In this document: one piece after another, positions 23,700-35,223 of the stretch
How positions within the stretch are numbered: position 1 is the stretch's first letter
Layout of the letters: each line of letters opens with the position of its first letter
Source: Lobosporangium transversale
Lineage: Eukaryota; Mortierellomycota; Mortierellomycetes; Mortierellales; Mortierellaceae
Assembly: GCF_002105155.1 (NCBI RefSeq)
Contig: NW_019029001.1
Coordinates: 558,001 to 622,000 of the forward strand
Length of the DNA stretch: 64,000 nucleotides
Direction of reading: 5' to 3'
Notes under the pieces: generated by a model
Told to the model about the DNA's origin: nothing
What the model saw: the letters and a program-made list of their open reading frames with translations, nothing else
Database searches by the model: none
Position numbers and translations under genes: made by a program

Positions 23700-24810
23700 A
23701 TGAGTCGAGGAGCAGGTTACGACCGCCACATCACCGTCTTCTCTCCTGAAGGGCGGCTTTACCAAGTTGGTATGTGCATGTCTCCCAAAATTGCTTAGGA
23801 GAGAAACAGGATTATTTCAAAGGTGCTAGATAGAAGTAGTATAACATACCATTCACCTTGCTAAGCCTAAATGTGTGCCGTGTATGCACGTGTTTTTCTA
23901 TCTCCATTCCATAGAATACGCCTTCAAGGCTATCTCGAACTCAGGAATTACCTCTATCGGTGTTCGTGGCAAGGATTCCTGCGTTGTTGTCACTCAACAT
24001 AAAGTTCCTGTAAGATAAGCTAAAGGAAGAAAAGTGTTTAAATTAAGAGAAGAACAAAAGAAAACTTTTGTATTGGTTCTTTTGCTTGTATTTTGCTTAA
24101 TTGACCCTTTTATTATTTTTTGAATTTTCTGCGACTGCATTTGACCAGGATAAATTGCTTGATGCATCAACTATCAGACACATTTATCCATTGACATCCA
24201 AGATTGGGTGTGTGATGACAGGACTGGTACCTGATGCTAGATCGGCTGTTTCAAGGGCGCAGCGGGAGGCAGCAGAGTTCCGGTACAAGTTTGGATATGA
24301 AATTCCTCCAGATATGCTGGCCAAGCGTATGGCCAACGTCAATCAGGTCTATACTCAACATGCTGCTATGCGACCTCTGGGTGTATCCATGATTTTGATT
24401 GGGTTGGATGATGAGCGTGGTCCTCAGCTGTTCAAAATTGATCCTGCAGGATACTTTGTTGGATTCAAGGCAACGGCAGCTGGCGCTAAACAAACAGAGA
24501 GTTTGAACCATCTGGAGAAGAAATTGAAAAAGGAGAAGGAGCTAAATGAAGAAGAGGCCATTGAGGTATGCTAAAATATTTTTCTTTGGAATTATTTTTC
24601 TTTATGTTGGGATTAATGATATCCATTTTACTGACCTTTTGTTGTTTATGTATATAGCTTGCGATTACGACATTATCCACTGTGCTGTCGTCTGATTTCA
24701 AGGCAACTGAGATCGAGGTTGGTGTTGTCTCACTCAGGGAGCCCAAGTTCCGTACCTTGGAAGTTTCTGAAATTGAGGATCATTTGCAGAGAATCGTTGA
24801 GAAGGACTGA
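23700..24810 (+). CDS. SCL1: 20S proteasome subunit alpha-1 (alpha type-6)
   Basis: A structural subunit of the outer alpha ring of the 20S proteasome, which gates substrate entry. Exons are 23700-23769, 23915-24009, 24149-24565 and 24658-24810, giving 244 residues (family about 250). The alpha-subunit signature [20 protein letters not shown] is at the N-terminus, followed by [34 protein letters not shown], the [10 protein letters not shown]-type segment (here [20 protein letters not shown]) and [19 protein letters not shown]. As expected for an alpha subunit there is no catalytic N-terminal threonine. The YDRHITVF start and the A-T-E-I-E-V-G-V ending fit alpha-1 better than the other alpha subunits. 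Confidence 0.94.
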
Positions 24811-24944
24811 AGGATTAAATAAAACATGGAAAACCAAGGAAAATATATCGTTGTTCCTTTACAGCAAACTATAAAGTACTTTATTTTATGTCTGTGCTCA
24901 ACTATGGGCTTATCTGAATTGACAGACATGACATGTATATGTGA

Positions 24945-24947
<3 letters not shown>

Positions 24948-24977
<30 letters not shown>
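24948..24977. repeat. 30-base T run between convergent genes
   Basis: An uninterrupted poly(T) of 30 bases lies between the stops of SCL1 (+) and PPE1 (-). On the PPE1 strand it is poly(A) just downstream of the stop. Confidence 0.9.
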
Positions 24978-24981
<4 letters not shown>

Positions 24982-25004
24982 GGATATACAGAATAAAATC
25001 ATCG

Positions 25005-26269
25005 TCACTTCTCTTCCCAGAATGCTGCTAGTTCCTTGCCCATTCGGTCAGGCTCGTCTTCTTGTACTGCATGACCGGAATTCTCAAAGAAGGAGAGTTG
25101 GAAATTGCCCTGTTCATATGCGGCTTTCATTTCATCGTCCATGGCATTCCTGCCTTGTAGGATCAGAATCTTGGGTGGTTTGGCGCTCAGAAACTTTCTG
25201 TTCAAATTTTCAAACCATGTGTGCCAGTGGGCTTCTGAAAGCATAAGATCAGTATACCAGGTGTACTTTGGCGGCGATCCGGGTATACGGCCAACCATGC
25301 CTGTAAACGAAATCCTGGCGGAATCCACGTTGTGGACTGTTCCTGATTCCACTCTTTATTTTATTTATTAAGAATATTAGAAATCGGATAACAAAAAAAT
25401 GCAAAACTAAATTAGGTATCATGCTTACCCCCATTGAATTGCTTGCTCTACAGAGTCGCAAGTAACTGGACGACTTTCGCACCATTTTCGGACATAGAGC
25501 AATGCTATTTCCTTGTTCGCTAACGAATCCATTTAGGAAATGAAGACGATGACTCAATATTTTCTCTTTTTTTTCTCTACAATTGTGAATGAAAGAACCT
25601 CTTCTTTTGTCTTACTTTCTTGGATATCTAAGACCGCAAACCGTGCAACATTAGGTAAAAGACCTCGTGTGGCAACCTCAGTTACAACCGCGCCGCCCAT
25701 GCTGTGGCCAACCAAGAAAAACGTTGGAAGCGATGATTCCTTCTTGCCTTGTTGGCCATACAGGGTCAAGATGATATTATGGAGATCTCTAGCCAGACGA
25801 TCGATATGCAGATTATTCTGGTCATCTGAAGTTGTCTCACCTGTTTCGTGTAAAGGCATGTTAGAAGTTAAAAAAAAAAAAAAAAAAAAAAAAGTTCCCA
25901 CGACTATTTGATTTATTTAAGCTTACCATGTCCACGAGCATCATAACTCATGATCCTGACCTGATCACCCAGAATTCTGTGCAAAGCTCGAGCTGTCGCT
26001 GCAAACGATAAGGCGCAATGTCCCGCACCGTGATGCAAAACAATGACAGGGAGGTCTCCCTTTTTGTCAGAGTTGATTTCGTAGATATTGAATGAGATGT
26101 TAGATGAATCTAATTCACTAGGAATGGACACCTTGCGGTTGGTCTCAAAGAATTCTGACCAAGAAAGCGGAGAGAAAGGACCAGCCTTGCCGTCACTCCC
26201 TGTCGTTGTAGTGACAGGAACGGGGTCTGGAGTAGGGGCATTCAAGGAAGATTCGATGTGAGAAGACAT
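25005..26269 (-). CDS. PPE1: Protein phosphatase methylesterase 1
   Basis: This alpha/beta hydrolase removes the methyl ester from the C-terminal leucine of the PP2A catalytic subunit. Exons are 26269-25927, 25840-25616, 25519-25429 and 25353-25005, giving 335 residues. PFSPLSWSEFFE lies near the start, then VIVLHHGAGHCALSFA (oxyanion-hole region), MSYDARGHGETT, the nucleophile elbow FFLVGHSMGGAVVTEVA, AVLDIQE with the likely catalytic Asp, and FFENSGHAVQEDEPD with the catalytic His. The start was set at MSSHIESS and not at an in-frame Met 22 codons upstream, because the upstream part is a Phe/Leu-rich stretch unlike relatives. The acceptor of exon 3 (25520) is inferred from phase and is weaker than the others. 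Confidence 0.9.
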
Positions 26270-26611
26270 TTTTTTCTTAGATTCTTGTGATAATCGAGTG
26301 GGAAAAAAAAGGTAAAAAAAATATAGGGATGACATAACCGCTTTTATACCTTTCTTACAAGGGCCGCAGGTAATGGCTTATCTCCTCATATCCATATGCG
26401 TACACTCTCTATCCACTATTTGTAGTGCCAATATCGATATTTTCAGAACAGAGCTCTTGAGGCGGCGGAGCACAAGATGTAGTTATTAATGCATAACGAT
26501 GGCCATAACAAACCCACCCTTGCGCAGTTTGTCTGAAACAAATTCTTTATTGATTTCACTGCTTTCCTACAAAGGGAATCCGAGGCGTAGAATAGGGTGA
26601 ATGAGTACTTT
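26270..26611. other. Short intergenic region, no gene seen
   Basis: 342 bases between the PPE1 start and the stop of the thioredoxin-like gene, both on the minus strand. It should hold the PPE1 promoter. No motif is recognised. Confidence 0.4.
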
Positions 26612-26944
26612 CTAATCCAACTCGAGCTGCGTAATTAACTTGGGAAGCCCCTCCAGTTCTTTAATTCCCTCACACTGCCCTATGAGGTCACGATTAGATA
26701 GCGCCAGGACTGTGGGTGTCGTAGTGATCTCATACCGCTTCTGGACTTCTTGTAGCTGGTTAACATTAATTTTGATAAACTTGATAGCCGAGCATCTGGG
26801 ATTTTTGGAAAACTGATTGAATTGATGATCAATGGCTTTGGACTCCTCAGAGTCTTCTGAATAAAACCCTAGCAGAATCTTGGTATGAGCATCCAGTGCA
26901 GAGTTGAGGTCTTCCATGTTGTTGATCGTCATGATGTTTGACAT
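26612..26944 (-). CDS. Thioredoxin-fold protein without active-site cysteines
   Basis: A single-exon protein of 110 residues. The pattern is that of a small thioredoxin: KILLGFYSE as the central strand, a helix with ESKAIDHQFNQFSK where thioredoxins have CGPCKxIxPxF, INVNQLQEVQKRYEITTTPT with the conserved cis-Pro, and a final LIGQCEGIKELEGL helix. Both redox cysteines are missing (SEDSEESK at the active-site position), so classic disulfide reductase activity is not expected. It may bind a partner or act as a chaperone. Length, strand order and the cis-Pro make the fold call reasonable. The function is unknown. Confidence 0.7.
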   Translation of the reverse strand: MSNIMTINNMEDLNSALDAHTKILLGFYSEDSEESKAIDHQFNQFSKNPRCSAIKFIKINVNQLQEVQKRYEITTTPTVLALSNRDLIGQCEGIKELEGLPKLITQLELD

Positions 26945-27438
26945 TTTGTTTTCCTTCTTTTATTTTGCAGTGGTAGTAGTTGTGGTGGTTGTAGGAAAAG
27001 AATTCGTAATTACATTAAAAAAGAAAGAGGAAGAGAGGAAGAGGTAAATCATCAGGATGGCAATTATTGGTCAAAATTGCAATCATTCGAACGATCGGAA
27101 CCTTCTGTTCTCTCGCATCGATTATCCCTGTCATCTGTCACCCCTGCTGCCTATTTAGGTTGCATTATAAAATAAAAAAAAATCGGTTCCTGGCCTAAGA
27201 ACCATTAACGTTTTCAATAAATGCAAAGGCTTTTTTGGTTGAGAGTTATCTCGATATTGCATACAAGACATGTATTGAAACAAAGAAGTGGATGTACCAT
27301 AAAATCATATGCGCATTTGGATTTTTTATTTTCTTATACTGGAAGTCGCGTTTCGCGAAATATATCAATGAGGTAACAAACAAAAATGAAGTGGAATTTA
27401 CTACAGCTATTTGCATTGTCATTTTCCCTTCTTTCTAT
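26945..27438. other. Intergenic, no gene seen
   Basis: 494 bases between the start of the thioredoxin-like gene and the stop of the ZIP gene. Its left end, next to the thioredoxin-like ATG, should hold that gene's promoter. The plus-strand open frame in the right half runs antisense into the ZIP gene and is not supported. Confidence 0.4.
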
Positions 27439-29093
27439 TCAAGCATAAACTCCAATGATGGCCATGGCTGCAACCCCGGTCCAGAGGGATATAAAGCACA
27501 TGGATTTGACTTTGGTGCTTTCTTTTCGGATTTCACCATTCATATTGAACTCAACAGCCAACAAATTGACGTATCCCATATACAAAAGAATGCCAGTTGA
27601 GATAGCATCGAAAATGCCTTCAATCAAGATGGTAGATGCTGAGTATGGATTGTAGGAGCTAGAGATTCCGATCCCAATTGCTGCTCCGATAGGCATAGTC
27701 AAAGAGAAGACCAAAGCTAGCAAATAGTGAGTATAGGTCTTTTCGAACTCCAAATCTGCGATCCTTGCGCCTAACGCGAAACCTGGATGAATAAAAAAAG
27801 AGACCGTTAAAAAGTTGGTGGTCATTCCAATAACGCTTGATATGCTCAAAGTACTCCACCTCATTTTTTACCTTCAAAGAACTGATGAAAGGCAAGTGCA
27901 GCCAAAAGACCTAGAAACTCGGTGCCTGAAGATACCCCTAAAGAAATCCCGACTATGACTGAATGTGCTGCTATACCTGCTTCCAAGATATAAGTCGAAA
28001 TTCTCCGTTGTGAGCCATCAAGCAATTCTAGGTCATGCACATGGGAATGCCCTGTTTCTTTCAAACAACGACGATGATGATGGGCCGTTAACTTGGTTAT
28101 ATCTTGCGCATCATGGTCATTTTTGACGATCGGAATGGTCCCATATGATGCAAACTGTATCTTGAGCTTTTTTTTACAGGAAGGCGGATTGGACAGTGCA
28201 GAGGCCTTTAATGGACTCCTGGATGGCGATAAAGAGTCCGCTCCATTCAATTCACCCACTATGATACTGTGATCGAGATCGCACGAAGACACCGATGTGC
28301 ATGCTTGTTGCTTGCAAATGGTTTCATTGAGAATCGTGGCGATATGTCTGGAGCACGGTACCGTCGCAAGGCCTGTGGTCCCTAGATCGTCCAAATCTAC
28401 GTCAATACGTCCGACATCCCGCTCTGCACAACTACAAATATCTTCTTGGTGAGTCTTATGATTTGGGACTGGCGAGATCAATAAGCCTTCGAGAACTGCA
28501 GCCTCCTGCAACCTCTTCTGAGTACGCTCCACCGCTACAAACTCCATCCAATGCATGAACAATGAAGACGACAATATGAACAGTCCTCCTAATGCAGTGT
28601 AGTTTTCAGAGAAGAATGAACTGAGACAAGGAGAGGAAAGGTTGGACATAGCAGTAGGCATCATATGAATGAACGCCGTGGCCAAGATGATACCCGTTCC
28701 AAAGTGCTTGCCGAGAATGAGTAGCTTTTCTGGAAATAGGTATCTAGTTGAGTGGGAAGGATAGAGATGGTGATAGGAGCGACAACGGTGGCGGATACAG
28801 GAGGCCATGACGGGCATGAAGACGCCTGTTGTGCTAGCAGCTAGGATGATAAAGACACCTATGATGTGGAGATCAAGGTTATAGGGTTGTAGGTTTTCGC
28901 CACTGGGGTAGCCCTCGAAACCTTGGGACTCGTTTGAACATTCGTTTTGAAACAGTGAGCCTGTGAGATGCGCAAGAAACGGTCAGATATACTATTTAAA
29001 GTCTGCTCTGTGAACAGCCTCAAAGGATTTATTTCATTACTTCTTACCATAGCCTCCTTTAAGATGAAACGAGCTGAAGGTTGATGAAGCCAT
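27439..29093 (-). CDS. ZIP-family (SLC39-like) metal transporter
   Basis: ZIP proteins carry zinc or iron into the cytosol from outside or from organelles. Exons are 29093-29048, 28960-27872 and 27782-27439, giving 492 residues. N-terminal helices IIGVFIILAASTTGVFMPVM and GKHFGTGIILATAFIHMMPT (with the functional His) are followed by a long cytosolic loop of about 190 residues containing His-rich pieces (AHHHRRC, TGHSHVHDLEL). The signature helix reads ILEAGIAAHSVIVGISLGVS and the next LLAALAFHQFFEGFALGARI, with the metal-site His and Glu in HSVIVG and HQFFEG. The last helices contain MPIGAAIGIGISSS and SLWTGVAAMAIIGVYA. This is the fungal Zrt1/Zrt2-type arrangement. Substrate and membrane cannot be told from sequence. 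Confidence 0.92.
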
Positions 29094-29837
29094 GTCTATT
29101 ATCGCAAACAAGGAAAATAAGAGAATGAATGCTTGAAACCAGGTTGTGGCCGGAGAAGGGAGGAGGCAAAGATTGTTGTGAAAAGCAAAAAAATAATTTG
29201 GACAATATATTTATGACCAGTAAGGTACTCGCTAACCAACCTGTCATTTTATTTATTTTTGGTGGCGATGGATTGTGCGTTCGAAAGTTTGAACTGAAGC
29301 TTCTAAAGTCCAACCTTGCTGGAACTTCGCATGTGGCCTTCAAATTGCTGCGCCGATATTTTTGTGCCTGCGTTGCTTATTGGCCTCACACATAAACATC
29401 GTTACAGGTACAGATTCAGATCAGAGACACTTAAGATACGTCATTGCCTTCCGCAATGGACTAACCTCAACGAATAAGATGGAAATACCATTCAAAGAAA
29501 ATTTTTTTCCAAAAGAATGAAACGGCTGTGACTAGCAAATAAGCAAATAGGGCTTTAGGCTTTCACGTACATATACATGAGTTAGTGACTGTTTCTTTAC
29601 ATCGCTATCAGCCGCAGTTTTTTTTGTGATGTGGACAAAAAGAAATCAGATCGCTTATTTGAATCATCACCTCTTCTTTTCTCTTCATCCCTTTTCCTTC
29701 ATCCCCTCCGCCATCTCGCCAGCATCTGACGTCGCACATCTCTCCACTCTTCCTTTCGTAGTTTTGATTTCCATCCTTTTTTGTGGTTGACGTCTTTTTT
29801 TTTTATCTTTTACCTTATTTCCGTTTTTAATCTCATA
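29094..29837. promoter_or_regulatory. Divergent promoter region ZIP / ARB1
   Basis: 744 bases between two diverging genes, so it must hold both promoters. The ARB1 side is C/T-rich on the plus strand. I recognise no specific binding site. Confidence 0.4.
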
Positions 29838-32237
29838 ATGTCTGCTCTCTCAGCATCAAAGCAGAAACGTCTTGCAGCCAAGGCCGCAAAAGAGGCTGCC
29901 AAAAAGTCATCTGGTACTTCATCGCCTGCCACCACTAACGGTCGCAACACTCCCCTCCCAGGAGGCGATACTGTCGACGGGGATGATACTGTTGCCGATG
30001 CTATTATTCCTGGACTTAATGCTATGAACATCGCCAAGACGAAATCTAACGACCGCAACTCGACTGGTGTCTTGACTTCTCAACCTTTGTCCCGTGATAT
30101 CAAGATTGAGTCTTTCTCGCTCTCCTTCCACGGGCGTGAGCTCATTTCCAACACAGACATTGATCTTAACTTCGGTCGTCGTTATGGTCTGATTGGTGCC
30201 AATGGATCTGGAAAGTCTACCTTTTTGGAGTGTCTTGCCGCTCGTGAGGTTCCCATTCCAGAACATATTGATGTAAGTTTCTTTGTTATTCTTCCCTATT
30301 TCTATAACCTTATTTCCTCAAAAGCACAATGGGTAGTTCTAGGATGGATATGGGGTTTACACAATGTAACAGAGGAGACTGAATGAGAGAGAAATCTTGA
30401 AACAAAAGTGCACGGGCGAGAATACACTTTTTTCTTCGGAAAGCTTTTTTTAAAGCTTGTTGACATCATCTACAACATTACACATCACAGATATTACGTT
30501 TTTAACCCCTGTGTTTTGTACATGAGTATAACACATACAAACATTGTCAATAGCACCTATATATAACTTATTGTGGCTATTTAAACTTCACCTAAGTGAA
30601 TTTAGCCCTGCCATCTAGACCCATATGTCTAGTCTGACATTTCAGACGCTTTTTCTTGTTGGATCAGGCATATGGGATGTCTTTAATGTACCCCTTATGA
30701 TGCACCCCTTATTTTTGTACTTGTCCATGGTTTTGTGGTCGCAAGTGGCTTTTTTTATATTTTATATTTATTTATTTATTTTTTTTTTCTTGGTTTGTTT
30801 TCATAGATTTATTTGCTGCAAGAAGAAGCAGCCCCTTCGGACCACAACGCTATCGAAGCTGTTGTGGTCGAAGCCAAGCAGGAAGTTGAGCGTTTAGAAA
30901 AACTAGTCGAGGATATGTTGGCTGAGGTGAACGGTGCTGAAAACCCACTTTTGGATGATGTCTATGAGCGTATTGAGCAACTGGATCCCGCTACCTTTGA
31001 GACCCGTGCTGGCACTCTTCTTCATGGTCTTGGTTTCTCCAAGAAGGATATGCTCAAACCCACCAAGGACATGTCCGGAGGATGGCGTATGCGTGTCGCT
31101 TTAGCCAAGGCTCTGTTCGTCAAGCCCACTCTCTTGCTTTTAGATGAGCCCACCAACCACTTGGATTTGGAGGCTTGTGTGTGGCTTGAGGACTATCTTT
31201 CCAAGTATGACCGTATTTTGATCTTGATTTCGCATTCTCAGGATTTCTTGAACGGAGTCTGCACCAACATCATGAACTTGAATCATAAGCGCAAGCTTGT
31301 GAACTATGGTGGTAATTACGATACCTATGTCAAGACCCGCGCTGAATTGGAGGTTAACCAGATGAAGGCTTATGTCAAGCAGCAGGACGAGATCGCACAT
31401 ATCAAGAAGTTCATTGCATCTGCTGGTACCTACTCAAACCTGGTCAGACAAGCCAAGTCCAAGCAAAAGATTATTGATAAGATGGAGGCTGCTGGATTAG
31501 TCGAGAAAGTCGATCCCCCTCACCTCTTCAAGTTCAAGTTCTCAGATGCTGACAAACTGCCTCCACCAGTCTTGGCCTTTGATGAGGTTGGATTTGCTTA
31601 CTCTGGAGACATGAAAGATGCCCTTTATAGAGGTGTAAACCTTGGAATTGATATGGACTCACGTGTTGCTTTGGTCGGACCTAACGGAGCTGGAAAGTCA
31701 ACTTTGCTCAAGTTAATGACTGGCGAGCTTACTGCTACGGAGGGACGCATTCAGCGCCACATGCAGCTCAAGCTCGGCAAATACAACCAGCACTCTGCTG
31801 ATCAACTCGATATGGACCTTTCACCTATTGATTACTTGCGCAAGAAGTTCCCTGAGATGCCTCAGGATATCGATCACTGGCGTCAACAGATTGGTCGCTA
31901 TGGTCTTACTGGTGCTCATCAGACCGCTCCTATCGGCACTCTATCCCATGGTCTTCAAACCCGTCTTGTCTTTGCAGAGTTGGCATTGTCTCGTCCACAC
32001 ATGCTTCTTTTGGATGAACCTACCAATCACTTGGATATGGAGTCTATTGACTCTTTAGCTGAGGCGATCAAGAGCTTCTCTGGAGGAGTCGTCTTGGTAT
32101 CTCACGACTTCCGTCTCTTGAAGGAAGTTGCAGATCAAATTATTGTTGTTGATAAGGGTGTCTCAATCTTTGATGGCACGATCCTCGAGTATAAGAAGAT
32201 TTTACAGAAAAAGTCGCGCGAGTCTACCCTTGCTTAA
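29838..32237 (+). CDS. ARB1: ABCF-family ATPase, ribosome biogenesis factor ARB1
   Basis: ARB1 is a soluble twin-ATPase ABC protein needed for 40S and 60S ribosome assembly. It has no membrane domain. Exons are 29838-30272 and 30807-32237, giving 621 residues. The first ATPase has Walker A GANGSGKST, signature MSGGWRMRVALAKALF and Walker B LLLLDEPTNHLDLEA. A linker with VKQQDEIAHIKKFIASAGTY precedes the second ATPase, with GPNGAGKST, LSHGLQTRLVFAELAL and LLLDEPTNHLDMES. The start was placed at MSALSASKQKRLAAKAAKEA, which matches the basic N-terminus of ARB1/ABCF2. The in-frame Met 19 codons upstream would add a hydrophobic leader that does not fit. The single intron is 534 bases, unusually long for this window. 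Confidence 0.95.
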
Positions 32238-32445
32238 ATTCTTTTCTTTTTTTTTATTCATTTCACCATCCCTTGCATTCGCTTTCGAAAGAGGTTTCCA
32301 GCATAACACATCAATCAATAAGAACATGAAAAAATAAATTAACAAAAAAATAAGCAAATTATATATATACTTTATTACTCTATACATTTCAAAAAGATCT
32401 TGCCAATCAGATGTTGTAAATGTTAATATTCATCCTGTCTATTTC

Positions 32446-34818
32446 TCACACATACCACTCTGCAAAGAAGTGGTCATCGAGATCTCGTGGAGGCTCATCG
32501 TCGCTTTGGCGATACCATCCCATCTCGATAGGATCTTCAACATCAGCATGAAAATCTAGGACGGAACTAAAGCGTGACATGGCTTGGTGATAATGACTTG
32601 GCCCTGATGTGAGATGTCGTGATGCTGTTGATGTCGAAGAGTAAGAGCGGGCAGTGGAAGATGAGAGTGATGAAGCGGAGGCATGTGAAGCTGCCCTCCA
32701 GGCTTGAAGGATAAGGTCCATGAATTCTTGAGATATTACGCCACAGCCAAACATTCGTACACGCTGAATTGACTGCCATCGTACCCCCTTGATCCCTCTT
32801 CCTGTCATAAGTGCGCAATCTCTGATATCCAATGTTTGTAGACTCCAGAGATCCGCGATCGCCTCCAGGACTGCATCTCCTAAGAGCCGTTGTCCTGAAA
32901 TATTGATAGTTTGTAGTTCGTGACAGGCTTTAATAACTGGAATCAAATCATCATCCGTAAGGACAGGTTTAGGTCCAGAAAGGAGCTGAATGAACGGGAT
33001 AGAAAGCGACGTCAAGTTTTTGCAATAGGGGGCAATCCCTTCACGAAGAACAGGACCTTGTATTGGTCGACGTCCCTGCAAAACCGTTAGACCACGGAGT
33101 CGAGAACCCAAAGAGCTCAATAAATAAATCCAAACCTGGTTACTCCAACAAGAGTCAAATACACAGAGGTTCTCCAATAAAGATAATGAGATAATGGCTC
33201 TGAGGAGAGGCCAATCGCGACTAGAGTAACCCAAGATCAGAACCCGAAGATCCTGTAATGCAGAAATCAAGTTGAGCATCCCGGGAAAAGTGGGGACAGT
33301 GCAATACATAGGCGAAGGCATATCTAGCTCCTGGATGCCAGCACCTTGAACCCCACGAACAATGGCGTCCAGGATGGGAAGAGAAGCAGATTCTGTCAGA
33401 ATTTCTGCAGCACCATATTCAATCTCTTGGGGTAATTGAATCGAGAGTGTACGGAAGGGCGAGACGTATTCAAGGATCGTTGTAATGTTGTCAGTCATGG
33501 CTGCAATGTCGGTAGCAATGGTAACACCAGTTCCTGCAGCCGGTGCTGAGGGTGGTGACAATGACGGGGTGAATGGTTCTGAGGATGTTGATTCTTCTGC
33601 TGGTATGGCTGCTGTTGATGTCACTGTTGCTGCTGCTTCCGCCGCTATAGCTATATCATTTGTATCCTCATGTTCTTGTGCTCCTGCTAATAATCTGGCG
33701 ACTTCAAATTCTTTTTCTCCCTCGGCTGCTTCATACTCCTTTTCTTCTGTCAATAGTTCCGCAGCCTCTAAAAGATCGACTTCCACGCGCTGAATAATTT
33801 CAGTAATGTCATAATTTTTGCTTGTGATCTGTGCAGAAGCATGTGAGGAAGCCACGAGGTGCAAAAGACGTCGACAAGATCGGTCAAATGGATCAGGGAG
33901 GACAATAGTCTGCCAAATTGTCGAGAGGGCGGCGATGCGCCAGGCCATATTGACTCTGGAGCAAGCGAGCAGATCAGAGGGTTGCATACGGTCATAATAC
34001 TGCTGAGCATTGGCTCTGGAAGGCAGATGTGAAAAAATTGCAAGAAGGATGTCGTGAGGGACATAAAGACTTGGTCGCCCCTTATCAAGCTGTACTTTCC
34101 CTGCAATAGTGGCATTGACATCCAAAATCATCTCATTTCCTCCAGTAGTAGAAGACGCCGCTAACGAAGTCATAGAGATCGATGTCGACGGCAAATCCTG
34201 AGAAGCATTGTTGTTGCTACTGCTGGGTAGTCGTTTAGTAGCTGTTTTGCGCGACACAATCTCTGGACGGGTTCTCCTCCATGGCTGCTTGTGCTTGGCT
34301 TGCAGGCGCCTCGATGTGGCTGCTTGACTTACAAGATGGTTACGACGAGCTGGATGATGTCGTGGGGGAGGCTGTGTAGCATTGGGCAATGGTGATGCTA
34401 ATGTTTGTTGATGAAGTGAAAGAGGAAGAGAATGAGATAGTAAGGGTGTGATCGTATCAGATGTGGTCATTCGTTCAAGTCGTGGCACGAGCACTGAAAT
34501 GTCGCCTGAAATGTCGCCTGAAATAGAGACAGATGGGACAGTAATGATAGAGGAGGTTGGAATGGAAGTGGGCCAAGTAGAAGACGAATGAGGCGGACGG
34601 AAGAGAGTATCCAAGGCCCAATCTGGCAGCTCTTCGTCGTGCTGTGATGCACTGCCAGTAGTAAACTGCATCTGTTGTTCTGTCTGTGCTTGTGCTCGTC
34701 GTCTACGTGCTCGGTGTTCCTTGAGCCAGGCAGAGAGACGAAGTGCAAATTTTGAGGATGGTCTTGCTGTGTTGGTGCCGCCAGCAGTCCGTGCATGGTA
34801 AACCTGGCGATTATGCAT
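32446..34818 (-). CDS. F-box and leucine-rich-repeat protein
   Basis: A single-exon gene of 790 residues. The first 240 residues are Ser/Thr/Arg-rich and look disordered. An F-box starts at LYVPHDILLAIFSHLPS and continues through DLLACSRVNMAWRIAALSTI after a short insert (PSRANAQQYYDRMQP). The C-terminal half has leucine-rich repeats of the AMN1/GRR1 type, such as NLTSLSIPFIQLLSG, LQTINISGQRLLGDAVLEAI and LQTLDIRDCALMTGRGIKGV. Such proteins are substrate receptors of SCF ubiquitin ligases, with Skp1 binding the F-box and the repeats binding the target. The substrate cannot be named. The gene converges on ARB1 with a gap of about 200 bases. Confidence 0.85.
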   Translation of the reverse strand: MHNRQVYHARTAGGTNTARPSSKFALRLSAWLKEHRARRRRAQAQTEQQMQFTTGSASQHDEELPDWALDTLFRPPHSSSTWPTSIPTSSIITVPSVSISGDISGDISVLVPRLERMTTSDTITPLLSHSLPLSLHQQTLASPLPNATQPPPRHHPARRNHLVSQAATSRRLQAKHKQPWRRTRPEIVSRKTATKRLPSSSNNNASQDLPSTSISMTSLAASSTTGGNEMILDVNATIAGKVQLDKGRPSLYVPHDILLAIFSHLPSRANAQQYYDRMQPSDLLACSRVNMAWRIAALSTIWQTIVLPDPFDRSCRRLLHLVASSHASAQITSKNYDITEIIQRVEVDLLEAAELLTEEKEYEAAEGEKEFEVARLLAGAQEHEDTNDIAIAAEAAATVTSTAAIPAEESTSSEPFTPSLSPPSAPAAGTGVTIATDIAAMTDNITTILEYVSPFRTLSIQLPQEIEYGAAEILTESASLPILDAIVRGVQGAGIQELDMPSPMYCTVPTFPGMLNLISALQDLRVLILGYSSRDWPLLRAIISLSLLENLCVFDSCWSNQVWIYLLSSLGSRLRGLTVLQGRRPIQGPVLREGIAPYCKNLTSLSIPFIQLLSGPKPVLTDDDLIPVIKACHELQTINISGQRLLGDAVLEAIADLWSLQTLDIRDCALMTGRGIKGVRWQSIQRVRMFGCGVISQEFMDLILQAWRAASHASASSLSSSTARSYSSTSTASRHLTSGPSHYHQAMSRFSSVLDFHADVEDPIEMGWYRQSDDEPPRDLDDHFFAEWYV

Positions 34819-35054
34819 CCTGATGAATCTTGTGTATGCAATTTACTTTAAATCTGTTAATAAGATGACGAGATATGTGTTTATGAGGTATCTGTCTTGT
34901 GTGTGTTTGTAAAAAGAGTGATGGCATGCCAAGAGGAGAGATGGGATGGGGAAAGTGAAGTGTGACCTGCGCAAAAAAAGAAAAATTGGTTGATCTTGTT
35001 TACATTGCTAAGGCCATCTTTAAATAATGAACAAGCAAAGACTCAATCTTAATT

Positions 35055-35134
<80 letters not shown>

Positions 35135-35223
35135 TGTATTCTGAATACAGTAACATATGACTTAGAGCCTTAAGGCAAGAATAATATTCATTCAATTCAA
35201 CCTTTATACCCTATTACATTGTC
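34819..35223. promoter_or_regulatory. Divergent promoter region with (CT)n tract
   Basis: 405 bases between the F-box gene (-) and the carrier gene (+). It contains the perfect (CT)n array described separately, roughly 90 bases before the carrier ATG. Confidence 0.5.
35057..35132. repeat. (CT)38 microsatellite
   Basis: A perfect 76-base dinucleotide array lies in the shared upstream region of two diverging genes. GA/CT tracts in promoters can set nucleosome-free DNA in other eukaryotes. Whether this one does so is inference. Confidence 0.95.

Noticed and set aside
27235-27600. Plus-strand open frame of 121 codons
   Set aside because: It overlaps the last exon of the ZIP transporter in antisense and has no known motif.
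30273-30806. Intronic C/D box snoRNA in ARB1
   Set aside because: A CTGA occurs before the only TGATG-like box, the wrong order, and no terminal stem is seen.
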